From Thermoplasmata archaeon (GTDB lineage: Archaea > Thermoplasmatota > Thermoplasmata > GCA-020350865), in NCBI GenBank assembly GCA_020351895.1, contig CP070672.1, positions 3,006,738-3,042,945 on the forward strand: a stretch of DNA of 36,208 nucleotides. The letters are read 5' to 3'. A program made the position numbers and the translations under genes. This document shows positions 25,615-33,021 of the stretch, in pieces. Each line of letters starts with the position of its first letter. The first letter of the stretch is position 1. The notes under the pieces are model-generated. The model saw only the letters and a program-made list of their open reading frames with translations. It did not search any database and was not told the DNA's origin.

Positions 25615-25746
25615 TTCTTTCCCTTCTTTATTCCTTAATATCGCATCGCCCTATGTCTACTTAATATAAATAATTTTTATCTATGACAGGATTTTTAAAC
25701 TTGGAAAAAATACTTACAAACTTATGAATTAATAATCCCATAAATT

Positions 25747-25766
25747 TTAAATATCGACATATCGAT
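25747..25766. promoter_or_regulatory. TATA element and ATATCGA direct repeat before the Cys-rich genes
   Basis: TTTTAAAT is followed immediately by two direct copies of ATATCGA (25751-25757 and 25759-25765). This would place initiation near 25775 on the plus strand for the small cysteine-rich gene at 25800. The repeat could be an operator. Evidence is by inspection only. Confidence 0.35.
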
Positions 25767-25799
25767 TTAGGTAGGCCCAATTTTGGGATGGGATGAATA

Positions 25800-25994
25800 A
25801 TGTGTAGATATAGTTATAGCAATGGAAAGTGTGCAAGCATAGATATCAATGCCCATTTTTGCATAGGTGAGAGGAACTGCAGCTTATCCGATATTCTGAA
25901 AAGCAGGAATTTCAGAGAACATTCAGAGGATAGTTCATGGCAATTTCTCCCCCCGAAAATATGGAATATCGGGAAAAGCAAAAATGAAAGCTAG
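25800..25994 (+). CDS. Small Cys4-module protein (one module)
   Basis: 64 residues. The first 27 residues form a module C2-x8-C11-x9-C21-x5-C27 with aromatic and Gly-Lys landmarks (CRYSYSNGKC, FCIGERNC). The remainder is hydrophilic and less structured. The same module occurs twice in the next gene, so this is very likely a real coding unit despite its size. The four cysteines suggest a zinc or iron-sulfur site. The start ATG follows GGGATGA, a weak Shine-Dalgarno. It lies 24 bases before the next gene in the same direction. Confidence 0.6.
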   Translation: MCRYSYSNGKCASIDINAHFCIGERNCSLSDILKSRNFREHSEDSSWQFLPPKIWNIGKSKNES

Positions 25995-26018
25995 TCTTTC
26001 CTTCTTGGTGGAAACTTT

Positions 26019-26255
26019 ATGATCTGCAAATTCGATGATGGAAAAGGGTGGTGTACAGAGCAGTTCAAGGGCTTTGGATGTATAAAGGAAAAATGCGATA
26101 ACTACACTCCGGCCATTGGGGATGGTGAAAAATGTAAAGGCATTGAAGGAAAAGGCACCTATTGTCATAGGTATAATCGTTTCTATTGCGCAGGCAAGGA
26201 AAATTGCACAGACAGCACAAGATATATTAAAAAACTAAAAATGAGCATGTGCTGA
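26019..26255 (+). CDS. Small Cys-rich protein with two Cys4 modules
   Basis: 78 residues with nine cysteines. Module one is C3-x8-C12-x8-C21-x4-C26 (ICKFDDGKGWC ... GCIKEKC). Module two is C39-x9-C49-x7-C57-x5-C63 (CKGIEGKGTYC ... FYCAGKENC). Both resemble the single module of the upstream gene, including the position of Gly-Lys before the second cysteine. It probably binds metal, and the reducing cytosol makes disulfides less likely. GGTGG seven bases before the ATG supports translation. I do not know a function; the pair may have arisen by duplication. Confidence 0.7.
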   Translation: MICKFDDGKGWCTEQFKGFGCIKEKCDNYTPAIGDGEKCKGIEGKGTYCHRYNRFYCAGKENCTDSTRYIKKLKMSMC

Positions 26256-26531
26256 GAAGGGATGGATAATGAAAATAAATCTTGGAAAATGGGAATATAA
26301 TCTTACATTGAGAGGGGCTAGACTCATTAGTTACAACATCTATGCCAACTCCTGGGTGAGAGTAATAAGATAGCATGTATAACAATTATGTCTTTTTCGA
26401 CATGATGGAAATACAAAGATGCGTCATCTACTTGTATTTCAGATTAAATTAAGCCTTATAAAATATTTTTAATTCGGGAGAGGAGGAAAAATATTGGGTT
26501 CATTTATAAAGTCTTCAGTGATCCCTTTCAA
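26256..26531. other. Gene-free stretch with two hairpins
   Basis: No convincing ORF is seen on either strand. Two adjacent inverted repeats lie at 26388-26403 and 26408-26440 (listed separately). The stretch ends with AT-rich DNA and a purine run GGGAGAGGAGG near 26476-26486 that leads only to a 12-codon frame, which I do not accept as a gene. Confidence 0.5.
26388..26440. repeat. Two consecutive hairpin-forming inverted repeats
   Basis: The first is ATGTC-TTTTTC-GACAT. The second is longer: GAAATACAA (26408-26416) pairs with TTGTATTTC (26432-26440), and inside it AGATG pairs with CATCT around the loop CGT, leaving a two-base bulge. It could end the transcript of the Cys-rich genes or of the opposing zinc-ribbon ORF, or be part of a non-coding RNA. 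Confidence 0.5.
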
Positions 26532-26819
26532 CTAACCAGCGATATGTTTCCTGCACCTTGAGCAGATCATCTTACATTCTTTCCCACATTTCTGACATAC
26601 ACCGATTAGAAACTGCTCTGTTACAGGAGCGCGGCAACAGTTTGATATTACATCCACCAAAACACCACAATAGTTACATCTGTGTTGTTTGCCCTTCTTC
26701 AAGCCATGGGCCCTAAAATAGAAGTAATATATGAGAAATATGATGATAAGTATGAAAATTAGTATTATCGCGTATATACAAAGGGTTTCAAGACCTGCTT
26801 CACCACCATTATCAGGAAT
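26532..26819 (-). CDS. Membrane-anchored zinc-ribbon protein, start codon unclear
   Basis: An open frame on the minus strand encodes a transmembrane helix (CIYAIILIFILIIIFLIYY) followed by a cysteine-rich domain: C-x2-C (RCNYCG), CC (NCCRA), then C-x2-C-x3-C-x3-C-x2-C (CQKCGKECKMICSRC). This is a believable membrane protein with a cytosolic zinc ribbon. No in-frame ATG, GTG or TTG precedes the helix. The first TTG (26702) lies after it and would give only a 56-residue soluble form. AGGTGG stands about four bases before an ATT at 26819, used here as the provisional start. A non-standard start, a frameshift (an ATG in another frame lies nearby), or a decayed gene are all possible. Confidence 0.5.
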   Translation of the reverse strand: MPDNGGEAGLETLCIYAIILIFILIIIFLIYYFYFRAHGLKKGKQHRCNYCGVLVDVISNCCRAPVTEQFLIGVCQKCGKECKMICSRCRKHIAG

Positions 26820-27007
26820 TTTACCACCTATTTCGTTTATCCTAATGACCTATTAAGTAAATAGCCTTATATAATAAAATATCTTTCCTATTCTTCAAAG
26901 GTATATTGAGCATCAAATAAATAATATCCAGTCAAATCAATTGGGGCTGGCTTAATGTTTATTATGGAAAAAATTTAAAATCTATAGGATATTCAGGTGC
27001 TGATAAT

Positions 27008-27388
27008 ATGTCATTTAAGAGGTTTTTAACGACCTATACGCTTCAATTTGGTCTTATCATATTCATTATAGGCATAATTCTCACAATTATTGGTTTCTTT
27101 GGGGTTTTTTACTATGATAACGCACCTGAATTTTTAAAAGGGCCAATCAATTCAATTGGTGACTGGAAATATTGGTGTATTCTTCTTGGTCCCATTCTTA
27201 TAATTGCCGGTGGATGGTATTTCTTTGATGACATAAATAAACGTAGAGAATTTCAGGAGCTCATGGAAACCACCAGTAAAGCCAAGTTTATCAGGAACCA
27301 AGATAGGGTTGAATATTTGGCATGGAAACTCACTCCTAAACATCAGAATGAATTCATGGAGAAAAAGAAAGAGTTTAATATTAAATAG
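27008..27388 (+). CDS. Small two-helix membrane protein, DUF3198-like
   Basis: 126 residues. Two membrane helices (LIIFIIGIILTIIGFFGVFYY; YWCILLGPILIIAGGWYFF) form a hairpin. A C-terminal cytosolic segment EFQELMETTSKAKFIRNQDRVEYLAWKLTP follows, which resembles the archaeal family DUF3198 as I recall it; this is not verified. AGGTG about eight bases before the ATG supports the start. Function is unknown. It precedes hflX by about 115 bases in the same direction. Confidence 0.75.
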   Translation: MSFKRFLTTYTLQFGLIIFIIGIILTIIGFFGVFYYDNAPEFLKGPINSIGDWKYWCILLGPILIIAGGWYFFDDINKRREFQELMETTSKAKFIRNQDRVEYLAWKLTPKHQNEFMEKKKEFNIK

Positions 27389-27505
27389 AAAGTTTTTTAT
27401 ATATTGATATTGAAGGAGGGGGGGCATCATTTCGTGTGGAAATATTTTTAATGATTGATTTTTAATGAATAGATTGATAATGTTTGAGATGATTACATTT
27501 AACTT

Positions 27506-28807
27506 ATGGGTGATACATCGAAATGTATATTAATCTCATTAGATGATGAGGTATCTGAACTTAAAAATCTGGCTCTATCATTGGGTTTTATCGTTGATAA
27601 AATATTTATTCAAAAAAGAGAGAAACCAAGTTCAAAATATTATATTGGAAAGGGTAAGATAGAAGAGGTAAAGGATTATACCAATCAAAATAGAGTTGAT
27701 ATAGCTATTTTCAATTCATTATTAAAACCTTCACAACAGTTTAATCTTGAGAATTATTTAGAAATTTCAGTATATGATAGAATCAGGCTGATTCTTGAAA
27801 TATTTAAAACTAGAGCTTATAGTGAGGAAGCAAGGTTGCAGGTAGAATTGGCTAAACTTCAATATGAGATTCCTCTATTGAGGGATTGGATCCATAAGGC
27901 TAGATATGGTGAAAAACCGGGTTTTATGGCTGGTGGGGAGTATGAAGTAGCCCAATATTATGAAATTAGTAGGAAAAGAATTAAAAAAATCAAACAAAAA
28001 TTAAAGAAAATTGAAAAGGAAAGGGATATAAGACGAAAACAACGGAGAGATCTAGGATATTATCTTGTTAGTATAGTCGGATATACAAATGCTGGAAAAA
28101 GCACTCTATTTAATCTTATATCTGGAGAGTCAATAAATGTTGAAAATAGATTATTTACCACTTTATCAACAACGACAAGAAAAATTCCGAAATTAAAGAA
28201 GCCGATATTAATAACAGATACTGTTGGATTAATAGATGATTTACCCCATTGGATCATTGATGCTTTTCATTCAACATTAGAGGAAATATATTTATCGGAT
28301 CTGATCCTTTTAATTGTTGATATTAATGAAACGGTAGAAGAGGTCAATAGAAAATTAAAAACAAGTTTTGATGTTCTACTCCCTGATATCAATCCCTCTG
28401 ACATAATTTTGATCCTAAATAAAATAGATAAAATATCGGATAATACATATGAAGACATAGAAATCAATAAAAATAAAATGTCAAATATGAAGGATATGGT
28501 AGAGGATATTTTAGATAATATTGAATTAGAATATGAAGTAGAAAATATAATCTCTATTTCGGCTCAAGATCAGAAGTATGAAGATATCGTTATTGGATCA
28601 ATATTAAAGTGTTTTGAATATCCAATTCAATTATCGATAAAGCTACCAAATAAACCAGAATCTCAAAATTTTATAAATTGGCTATATTCTAATGTTGAGA
28701 TGCTATCGATTAAATATGAAGATAAAATTGAAATCTCTCTGAAATGCAGGGCAAGGGACGAATCATATGTAATAGATAAAAGCCATCAGATAAATGATAG
28801 AAATTAG
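27506..28807 (+). CDS. hflX: GTPase HflX, ribosome-associated
   Basis: 433 residues. The N-terminal HflX domain (about 1-150) includes YYIGKGKIEEV, where IGKGK is the nucleotide-binding loop, and YDRIRLILEIFKTRA. A coiled-coil linker is followed by the G domain with G1 GYTNAGKST (192-200), G3 DTVGLI (238-243), G4 NKID (305-308) and a SAQD G5 region. The usual GPGE-x-x-L-E-x-DRR segment reads GFMAGGEYEVAQYYEISRKRI, so it deviates. HflX binds the large ribosomal subunit and splits stalled ribosomes in bacteria; the archaeal role is less clear. Codon use is strikingly AT-rich (ATA, AAA, AGA) compared with neighbouring genes, suggesting transfer or a different history. Confidence 0.95.
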   Translation: MGDTSKCILISLDDEVSELKNLALSLGFIVDKIFIQKREKPSSKYYIGKGKIEEVKDYTNQNRVDIAIFNSLLKPSQQFNLENYLEISVYDRIRLILEIFKTRAYSEEARLQVELAKLQYEIPLLRDWIHKARYGEKPGFMAGGEYEVAQYYEISRKRIKKIKQKLKKIEKERDIRRKQRRDLGYYLVSIVGYTNAGKSTLFNLISGESINVENRLFTTLSTTTRKIPKLKKPILITDTVGLIDDLPHWIIDAFHSTLEEIYLSDLILLIVDINETVEEVNRKLKTSFDVLLPDINPSDIILILNKIDKISDNTYEDIEINKNKMSNMKDMVEDILDNIELEYEVENIISISAQDQKYEDIVIGSILKCFEYPIQLSIKLPNKPESQNFINWLYSNVEMLSIKYEDKIEISLKCRARDESYVIDKSHQINDRN

Positions 28808-28927
28808 AATATTATTTAATGAAACATATCGAAACTAATTTTCCATAGGAAATGCTGGGCTCCCCCTTATTAACAAAAGCGTTCTAATTTGTGAATAAAA
28901 ATATTACTAAAAATATCAATAAATGCG

Positions 28928-29794
28928 TTATTCATAAACCTTAACAACATTGATATTCTTTCTTAATCCCATTGCGAAAGCCACAGGCCCGCATTTTGTT
29001 CTTAGTAGATGAGCAATTGGTTTGTAATCCGTCTCAGAAAACGTTTCGTAGTTGCCCATACCTTTTGAGATTATTAGATCCGCATTTTCAAGGGCTTTTT
29101 TAAGATCATCTCCCATATACTTAAAATCCACTCCTACTGCGAAACACCCAGTGGTAAGAACCTCATCCACAACTTCATCAAGGCCAAACTCGTAGACATC
29201 CTCAATGGTAGCGTCGGTAAGTATAGGCTCACCCCTTACGACCAAACCGAGATGAACATCGAAACTTTTGATTTCTCTACAAAGAAGCCTGTCTAAAACA
29301 ATCTCACCACAGTTATCGGCAAAGTACAATACATTCCCTCCCTTTTCCAAATATGTCCTGATTTTTTCAGTATCATCAACGTGTAATCCTTCAGACACCA
29401 AATTATCGAATTGCTCAACAAGTTTTTCAGGACTTTCCGGGCTGGAGGGGATTCCAAAATCCAGTACATTTCCAATTATGGAACATAATATCGCACATCT
29501 CAACCTGTCATCAGAGGTCTCTATCAGCTTCTCTGCTTTTGGGAGGAGTAAAAAAGCGGTTTGGTTGCATCTGTCTTTTATGGTTTTATAGGGATCCTTT
29601 GTTCCTAGGATTGAGTAGGTAGCCTGGTGAACCTCGGTGGCAACTTCTGCAGAGCAAGTTTCTTTCAGATCGTATTTTCCGATTATCCTACAGGCCTCCT
29701 CTATTACCTTCAAGGCCAACGTGGAATCAATAAGATCAGTCTCATAAAGAGTCCGATTCAGTAGACATGGAATGCAGCTGGCTTGGATCTTCAT
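28928..29794 (-). CDS. DUF89/ARMT1-like metal-dependent phosphatase
   Basis: 288 residues from the ATG at 29794, which gives the family N-terminus MKIQASCIPCLLNR; a TTG seven codons upstream is open but less likely. Marks are CIPC (7-10), GNVLDFG (108-114), the metal-binding DNCGEIVLDR (160-169), RGEPILTDAT (187-196) and SKGMGNYE (243-250). These fit the DUF89 damage-control phosphatase family, which hydrolyses unwanted phosphorylated metabolites with a divalent metal; the natural substrate of the archaeal group is not settled. It lies 58 bases downstream of nadA in the same direction and may be co-transcribed, which would fit repair of a metabolite in that pathway. Confidence 0.9.
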   Translation of the reverse strand: MKIQASCIPCLLNRTLYETDLIDSTLALKVIEEACRIIGKYDLKETCSAEVATEVHQATYSILGTKDPYKTIKDRCNQTAFLLLPKAEKLIETSDDRLRCAILCSIIGNVLDFGIPSSPESPEKLVEQFDNLVSEGLHVDDTEKIRTYLEKGGNVLYFADNCGEIVLDRLLCREIKSFDVHLGLVVRGEPILTDATIEDVYEFGLDEVVDEVLTTGCFAVGVDFKYMGDDLKKALENADLIISKGMGNYETFSETDYKPIAHLLRTKCGPVAFAMGLRKNINVVKVYE

Positions 29795-29852
29795 GGAAAA
29801 GGGATAGGGCAACAATCGGTAAAAAAGATTGTCGTTTAAGAGGATCCAGCAA

Positions 29853-30764
29853 TCAGTCTCCCCTTCCGATTTCTACCATCCTGTCCAAAGGAGCTTTCGC
29901 TTCTTCAATGACTTCCTTTGATAAAACAATCCTTGGTTCGAGAGTCTTAAGGGCCTCTAGAGTGTTCATGAGGCTGATCTTTTTCATATTAGGGCATATT
30001 GCATTTGGGATGGCATAGAATGTCTTGTCAGGATTTTCCTTTTTCAATCTATGGACCAATCCTTCCTCGGTTCCTATTATGAACTCATTGGAATTTGATG
30101 AGGCACAGTGTCTCACCATACCTTCGGTAGAATAAACAAAATCGGCAAAATCTATTACATCAGGGTTGCATTCAGGATGAACAAGGACCTCGGCATCGGG
30201 ATGTTCATTATTAAGATCCTGTATCTGTTTCACAGATATGTCTTGATGGACATGGCAATATCCCGGCCAAAAAATGAACTCTTTATCGGGAAGAAATCTT
30301 TGTGCATAGAGGCCCAGATTAGAATCCGGAACAAAGAGAATCTTATTTGTATTCAATGATTTGATGACTTTCACAGCGTTTGCAGAGGTGCAGCAAATGT
30401 CTGTTTCGGTTTTTACCAAGGCTGTGGTATTGACATAGCTTACCACGGTGGCCTTGGGATTCTCCACTTTGGCCATTCTTAACCCATCAACATCCACCAT
30501 GGCCGCCATGGGGCATTTTGCCTTGGGGTTGGGATGAACGACAGTTTTCTCGGGATTAAGGATCAGAGCAGATTCAGCCATGAAGTCCACTCCACAAAAA
30601 ATAATTAGATCAGAATCCACTTTTGTGGCGTAAATGGCCAAGGCCAAAGAATCGCCCACAAAATCGGCAAGATCCTGAATCTGGGGGATTTGATAGTTAT
30701 GGGCCAATATAACTGCTTTCTTTTCCTCTCTTAATCTATTGATTTCATCCACTATCTCGGACAT
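29853..30764 (-). CDS. nadA: Quinolinate synthase
   Basis: 303 residues, the normal size for the archaeal-type enzyme. It condenses iminoaspartate and dihydroxyacetone phosphate to quinolinate in NAD synthesis, using a [4Fe-4S] cluster. The three cluster cysteines are C84 in AKCPMAA, C170 in PGYCHVH and C257 in NAICPNM. The substrate motifs AHNYQIPQIQDLADF (21-35), HPECNPDV (196-203) and EGMVRH are also present. No nadB/aspartate dehydrogenase or nadC is in the window. A TATATAA centred about 26 bases before the ATG, with no Shine-Dalgarno motif, suggests a leaderless transcript. Confidence 0.97.
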   Translation of the reverse strand: MSEIVDEINRLREEKKAVILAHNYQIPQIQDLADFVGDSLALAIYATKVDSDLIIFCGVDFMAESALILNPEKTVVHPNPKAKCPMAAMVDVDGLRMAKVENPKATVVSYVNTTALVKTETDICCTSANAVKVIKSLNTNKILFVPDSNLGLYAQRFLPDKEFIFWPGYCHVHQDISVKQIQDLNNEHPDAEVLVHPECNPDVIDFADFVYSTEGMVRHCASSNSNEFIIGTEEGLVHRLKKENPDKTFYAIPNAICPNMKKISLMNTLEALKTLEPRIVLSKEVIEEAKAPLDRMVEIGRGD

Positions 30765-30784
30765 CGAAAGGAGATAAATTACAG

Positions 30785-30848
30785 ATTATATAAAAGGTTT
30801 TAGGCTTTCAATTTCCAACGACAAAAAAAACAACCAAAACAATATATA
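30785..30848. promoter_or_regulatory. Divergent TATA boxes of nadA and the KaiC operon
   Basis: ATTATATAAAAG (30785-30796) serves the leftward nadA at 30764. AATATATA (30841-30848) serves the rightward KaiC gene at 30874. Each lies 26-30 bases from its ATG, consistent with leaderless or near-leaderless mRNAs. No operator-like palindrome was noticed between them. Confidence 0.5.
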
Positions 30849-30873
30849 GAAAAAAGGGCGATAAGGGGAAAGC

Positions 30874-31650
30874 ATGCCTGAAGCAAAAGAAAAGAAAACA
30901 GACGCCGCTGAAGATGACAGATGTGTTACAGGTATCGATGGTTTGGACAGGATTCTTAATGGTGGAATACCCAGGGGAAACACCGTTTTAATCACAGGTA
31001 GTTGTGGCACTGGAAAAACCACTTTGAGTTTTGAATTTCTTTTGCATGGGGCAATAAACGATGAAAACAGCCTATTTATCAGCGTCACAGAGAACTGGAA
31101 CAAGCTCCTTAAGAACGTGATACCTTATTCATTCTTCGATGAAAAGCTCCTGAAGTCAAAGAAACTCATAATGATCGATTTGAGCTCCATCTACAGCAAA
31201 TTGGGCCTTGAAAAAATGGAATTCTCCTCGGAGGATATAGATATTATTGTTAAGGCTGTTGGAGACATCGTCAGGGAATGGAGTGTAAAAAGGCTCGTAA
31301 TAGATTCCATAACATCAATATGTTTTCAGTTGAAGACAAAGGAGAAGATCAGGGATTTTATACTGAGTTTGGGAAAGAATCTTTCAGAAGCGGGTTGTAC
31401 AGCCATTCTCGTATCTGAGATATCCCCTGGAGAGATGAGTTACTCCATGTATGGTGTGGAGGAGGCCATAGCGGACGGGATTGTACTCATGGCGAATCTC
31501 GAAAGAAGAGGTGATTTGCTCAGGACACTGCAGGTTGTTAAGATGCGGGGTACGATGCATTCTAGAGCCAAATATGTGCTAGATCTTACACCGGTGGGCG
31601 TACTGTTGGTTCCACTATTGAAAGGTGGAAGTATATCTGGAGGGATGTAA
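30874..31650 (+). CDS. KaiC-like RecA-fold ATPase with intact P-loop
   Basis: 258 residues, one KaiC domain. The opening VTGIDGLDRILNGGIPRGNTVLI is typical of the family. Walker A is GSCGTGKTT (42-50), and a glutamate that may activate water sits in SVTENW (about 73). Walker B is RLVIDSI (D144), and the C-terminal strand has VVKMRGTMHS as in other KaiC proteins. It is a single-domain form without the second domain of cyanobacterial KaiC. Archaeal KaiC-like proteins have been proposed as signal-transduction hubs, but no partner is named here. It is the first of three related genes; the next begins 24 bases after its stop, in the same reading frame. Confidence 0.93.
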   Translation: MPEAKEKKTDAAEDDRCVTGIDGLDRILNGGIPRGNTVLITGSCGTGKTTLSFEFLLHGAINDENSLFISVTENWNKLLKNVIPYSFFDEKLLKSKKLIMIDLSSIYSKLGLEKMEFSSEDIDIIVKAVGDIVREWSVKRLVIDSITSICFQLKTKEKIRDFILSLGKNLSEAGCTAILVSEISPGEMSYSMYGVEEAIADGIVLMANLERRGDLLRTLQVVKMRGTMHSRAKYVLDLTPVGVLLVPLLKGGSISGGM

Positions 31651-31674
31651 ACGAGTTTAGCTGGGGATATCTCG

Positions 31675-32229
31675 GTGAGGTTGAAGGATTTACCTGAAAC
31701 ATCGGCTGTAGCCCTTATCATAAAAATCGATGACTATCTGGATGCCATGCGTGCCACCCTGGACACCTTCATCGTGGAAAAGGATCTATCGGCGATTTAC
31801 ATCACTTCCACCATTCCATCTCAATCAATAAAAAATGTGCTCAATATTTTAGAAGTAGATCTGAATAGAATACACTTCGTTGACTGCATATCCCACATCA
31901 TGATGGGCGCAGCAGTTCGGGAAGAACGTGTACATTTTGTTGAGAGCCCTACAATGCTGGAAAATATCATGCTGAAAGTGGAGTTCCTCATGAGAAGCAT
32001 TGAAGGTAAGAAATTAGTGCTTTTGGACTCAATCAATTCTCTTGCCATTCATAACAATACAAAAATTCTTTCAGAGTTCCTTCATATTATGGTGAATAAT
32101 CTGAGGGCAAAGGAGGCTTACACACTGATTCTATCCGTAGATGAGCAATCCTCGGAGGAGATCACGAATATGCTTGGTTTGGTATGCGATGAGAGCCTGA
32201 TATTTAGGGAAGATGAACAGGTGAGTTAA
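31675..32229 (+). CDS. Truncated KaiC-related protein without a P-loop
   Basis: 184 residues. The order of strands resembles the KaiC core, with a Walker B-like KLVLLDSINSL (about 113-123) followed by helix and strand segments (LRAKEAYTLILSVDEQ), but there is no Walker A and no N-terminal KaiC motif. The protein starts inside the fold (AVALIIKIDDYLDAMRATL). It therefore cannot bind ATP in the usual way and may be a partner subunit. The GTG start at 31675 follows GGGGAT; the frame is open back to the TAA of the preceding gene. Its stop is one base before the ATG of the third gene. Confidence 0.75.
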   Translation: MRLKDLPETSAVALIIKIDDYLDAMRATLDTFIVEKDLSAIYITSTIPSQSIKNVLNILEVDLNRIHFVDCISHIMMGAAVREERVHFVESPTMLENIMLKVEFLMRSIEGKKLVLLDSINSLAIHNNTKILSEFLHIMVNNLRAKEAYTLILSVDEQSSEEITNMLGLVCDESLIFREDEQVS

Positions 32230-32230
32230 T

Positions 32231-32974
32231 ATGGCTGTCAACAGCACTGGTGTGAAGATACTTGACGAGACTTTGGGAGGGGGTTTGCCCGTGGGATTCA
32301 CAACCCTTGTCAGTGGTTCTCCTGGAGGAGGCATGGAACTCTTCGCTAAACAGTTTGCACAGGCCGGCAAAGAAAAGGAAAATATAATCTATGTATCCAC
32401 AAATGAAAGGAATGAGGATGTGCTATCAACCATGAAAAGGTTTGGATGGACTCATGATATGAATATAATAAACATTGGTACCCGTTACTACGAGAACGTA
32501 CTTGCCAGGAAGCTAGAAGTGAGTAAATACAGATACGAGGGGCTTTCAAAAGGAGATATTGATGCCCTCATTCATGGAGCAAAGAGCAGAAGGGAAGAAA
32601 ACTTTCTCAGCAGTTTAACGTACGAAGTATCCAGATTGGAACCGCCTTTCAGGCTTGTAATTAATTCATTGGATTTCTTTTTGGAGCAATATCCTCACCA
32701 TGATGTGATTTCTGCACTCAGAATGATCAAAGCCCATGTGCAGCATAGCGATAGTGTAGCATTTTTCACCCTTCAAAAGGAGGTTTATGAGAGAAGAACC
32801 TACAGTGGCATAGAAGGTGTGGTTGATTGCATAATTGAACTGGATACTTGGGTGGAAGAGGCCGATCTCAAGCGATATATTCTGATAAAGAAACTGAGAA
32901 ACCACCCTGAAAGAACTGGCGTTTTCCATTACACAATTGGAGACAAGGGAATAGCGGTCATTAAACCTTCTTGA
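32231..32974 (+). CDS. KaiC-like protein with degenerate nucleotide-binding motifs
   Basis: 247 residues, one KaiC-like domain beginning with STGVKILDETLGGGLPVGFTTLV. The Walker A position reads GSPGGGMEL (29-37): the invariant Lys and Ser/Thr are replaced by Met and Glu. The Walker B position reads FRLVINSLDF, with Asn in place of Asp. Length and fold are otherwise normal (IIYVSTNERNEDVLSTMKRFGW; YILIKKLRNHPERTGVFHY). It is thus a predicted pseudo-ATPase, perhaps a scaffold or sensor for the active KaiC encoded two genes upstream. It is coupled to the preceding gene by a one-base gap. Confidence 0.88.
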   Translation: MAVNSTGVKILDETLGGGLPVGFTTLVSGSPGGGMELFAKQFAQAGKEKENIIYVSTNERNEDVLSTMKRFGWTHDMNIINIGTRYYENVLARKLEVSKYRYEGLSKGDIDALIHGAKSRREENFLSSLTYEVSRLEPPFRLVINSLDFFLEQYPHHDVISALRMIKAHVQHSDSVAFFTLQKEVYERRTYSGIEGVVDCIIELDTWVEEADLKRYILIKKLRNHPERTGVFHYTIGDKGIAVIKPS

Positions 32975-32987
32975 GAACCATTCCATA

Positions 32988-33000
32988 ACTTTTATTTACT
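32988..33000 (+). promoter_or_regulatory. TATA box of galU
   Basis: ACTTTTATTTACT is centred about 27 bases before the ATG at 33022, and no Shine-Dalgarno motif lies between. A leaderless transcript is likely. Confidence 0.5.
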
Positions 33001-33021
33001 AAGTATGAATTTTCGTGTTGC

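Noticed and set aside
26476..26530. GGGAGAGGAGG before a TTG frame of 12 codons
   Set aside because: A strong SD-like run but no real coding capacity; possibly a chance purine run.
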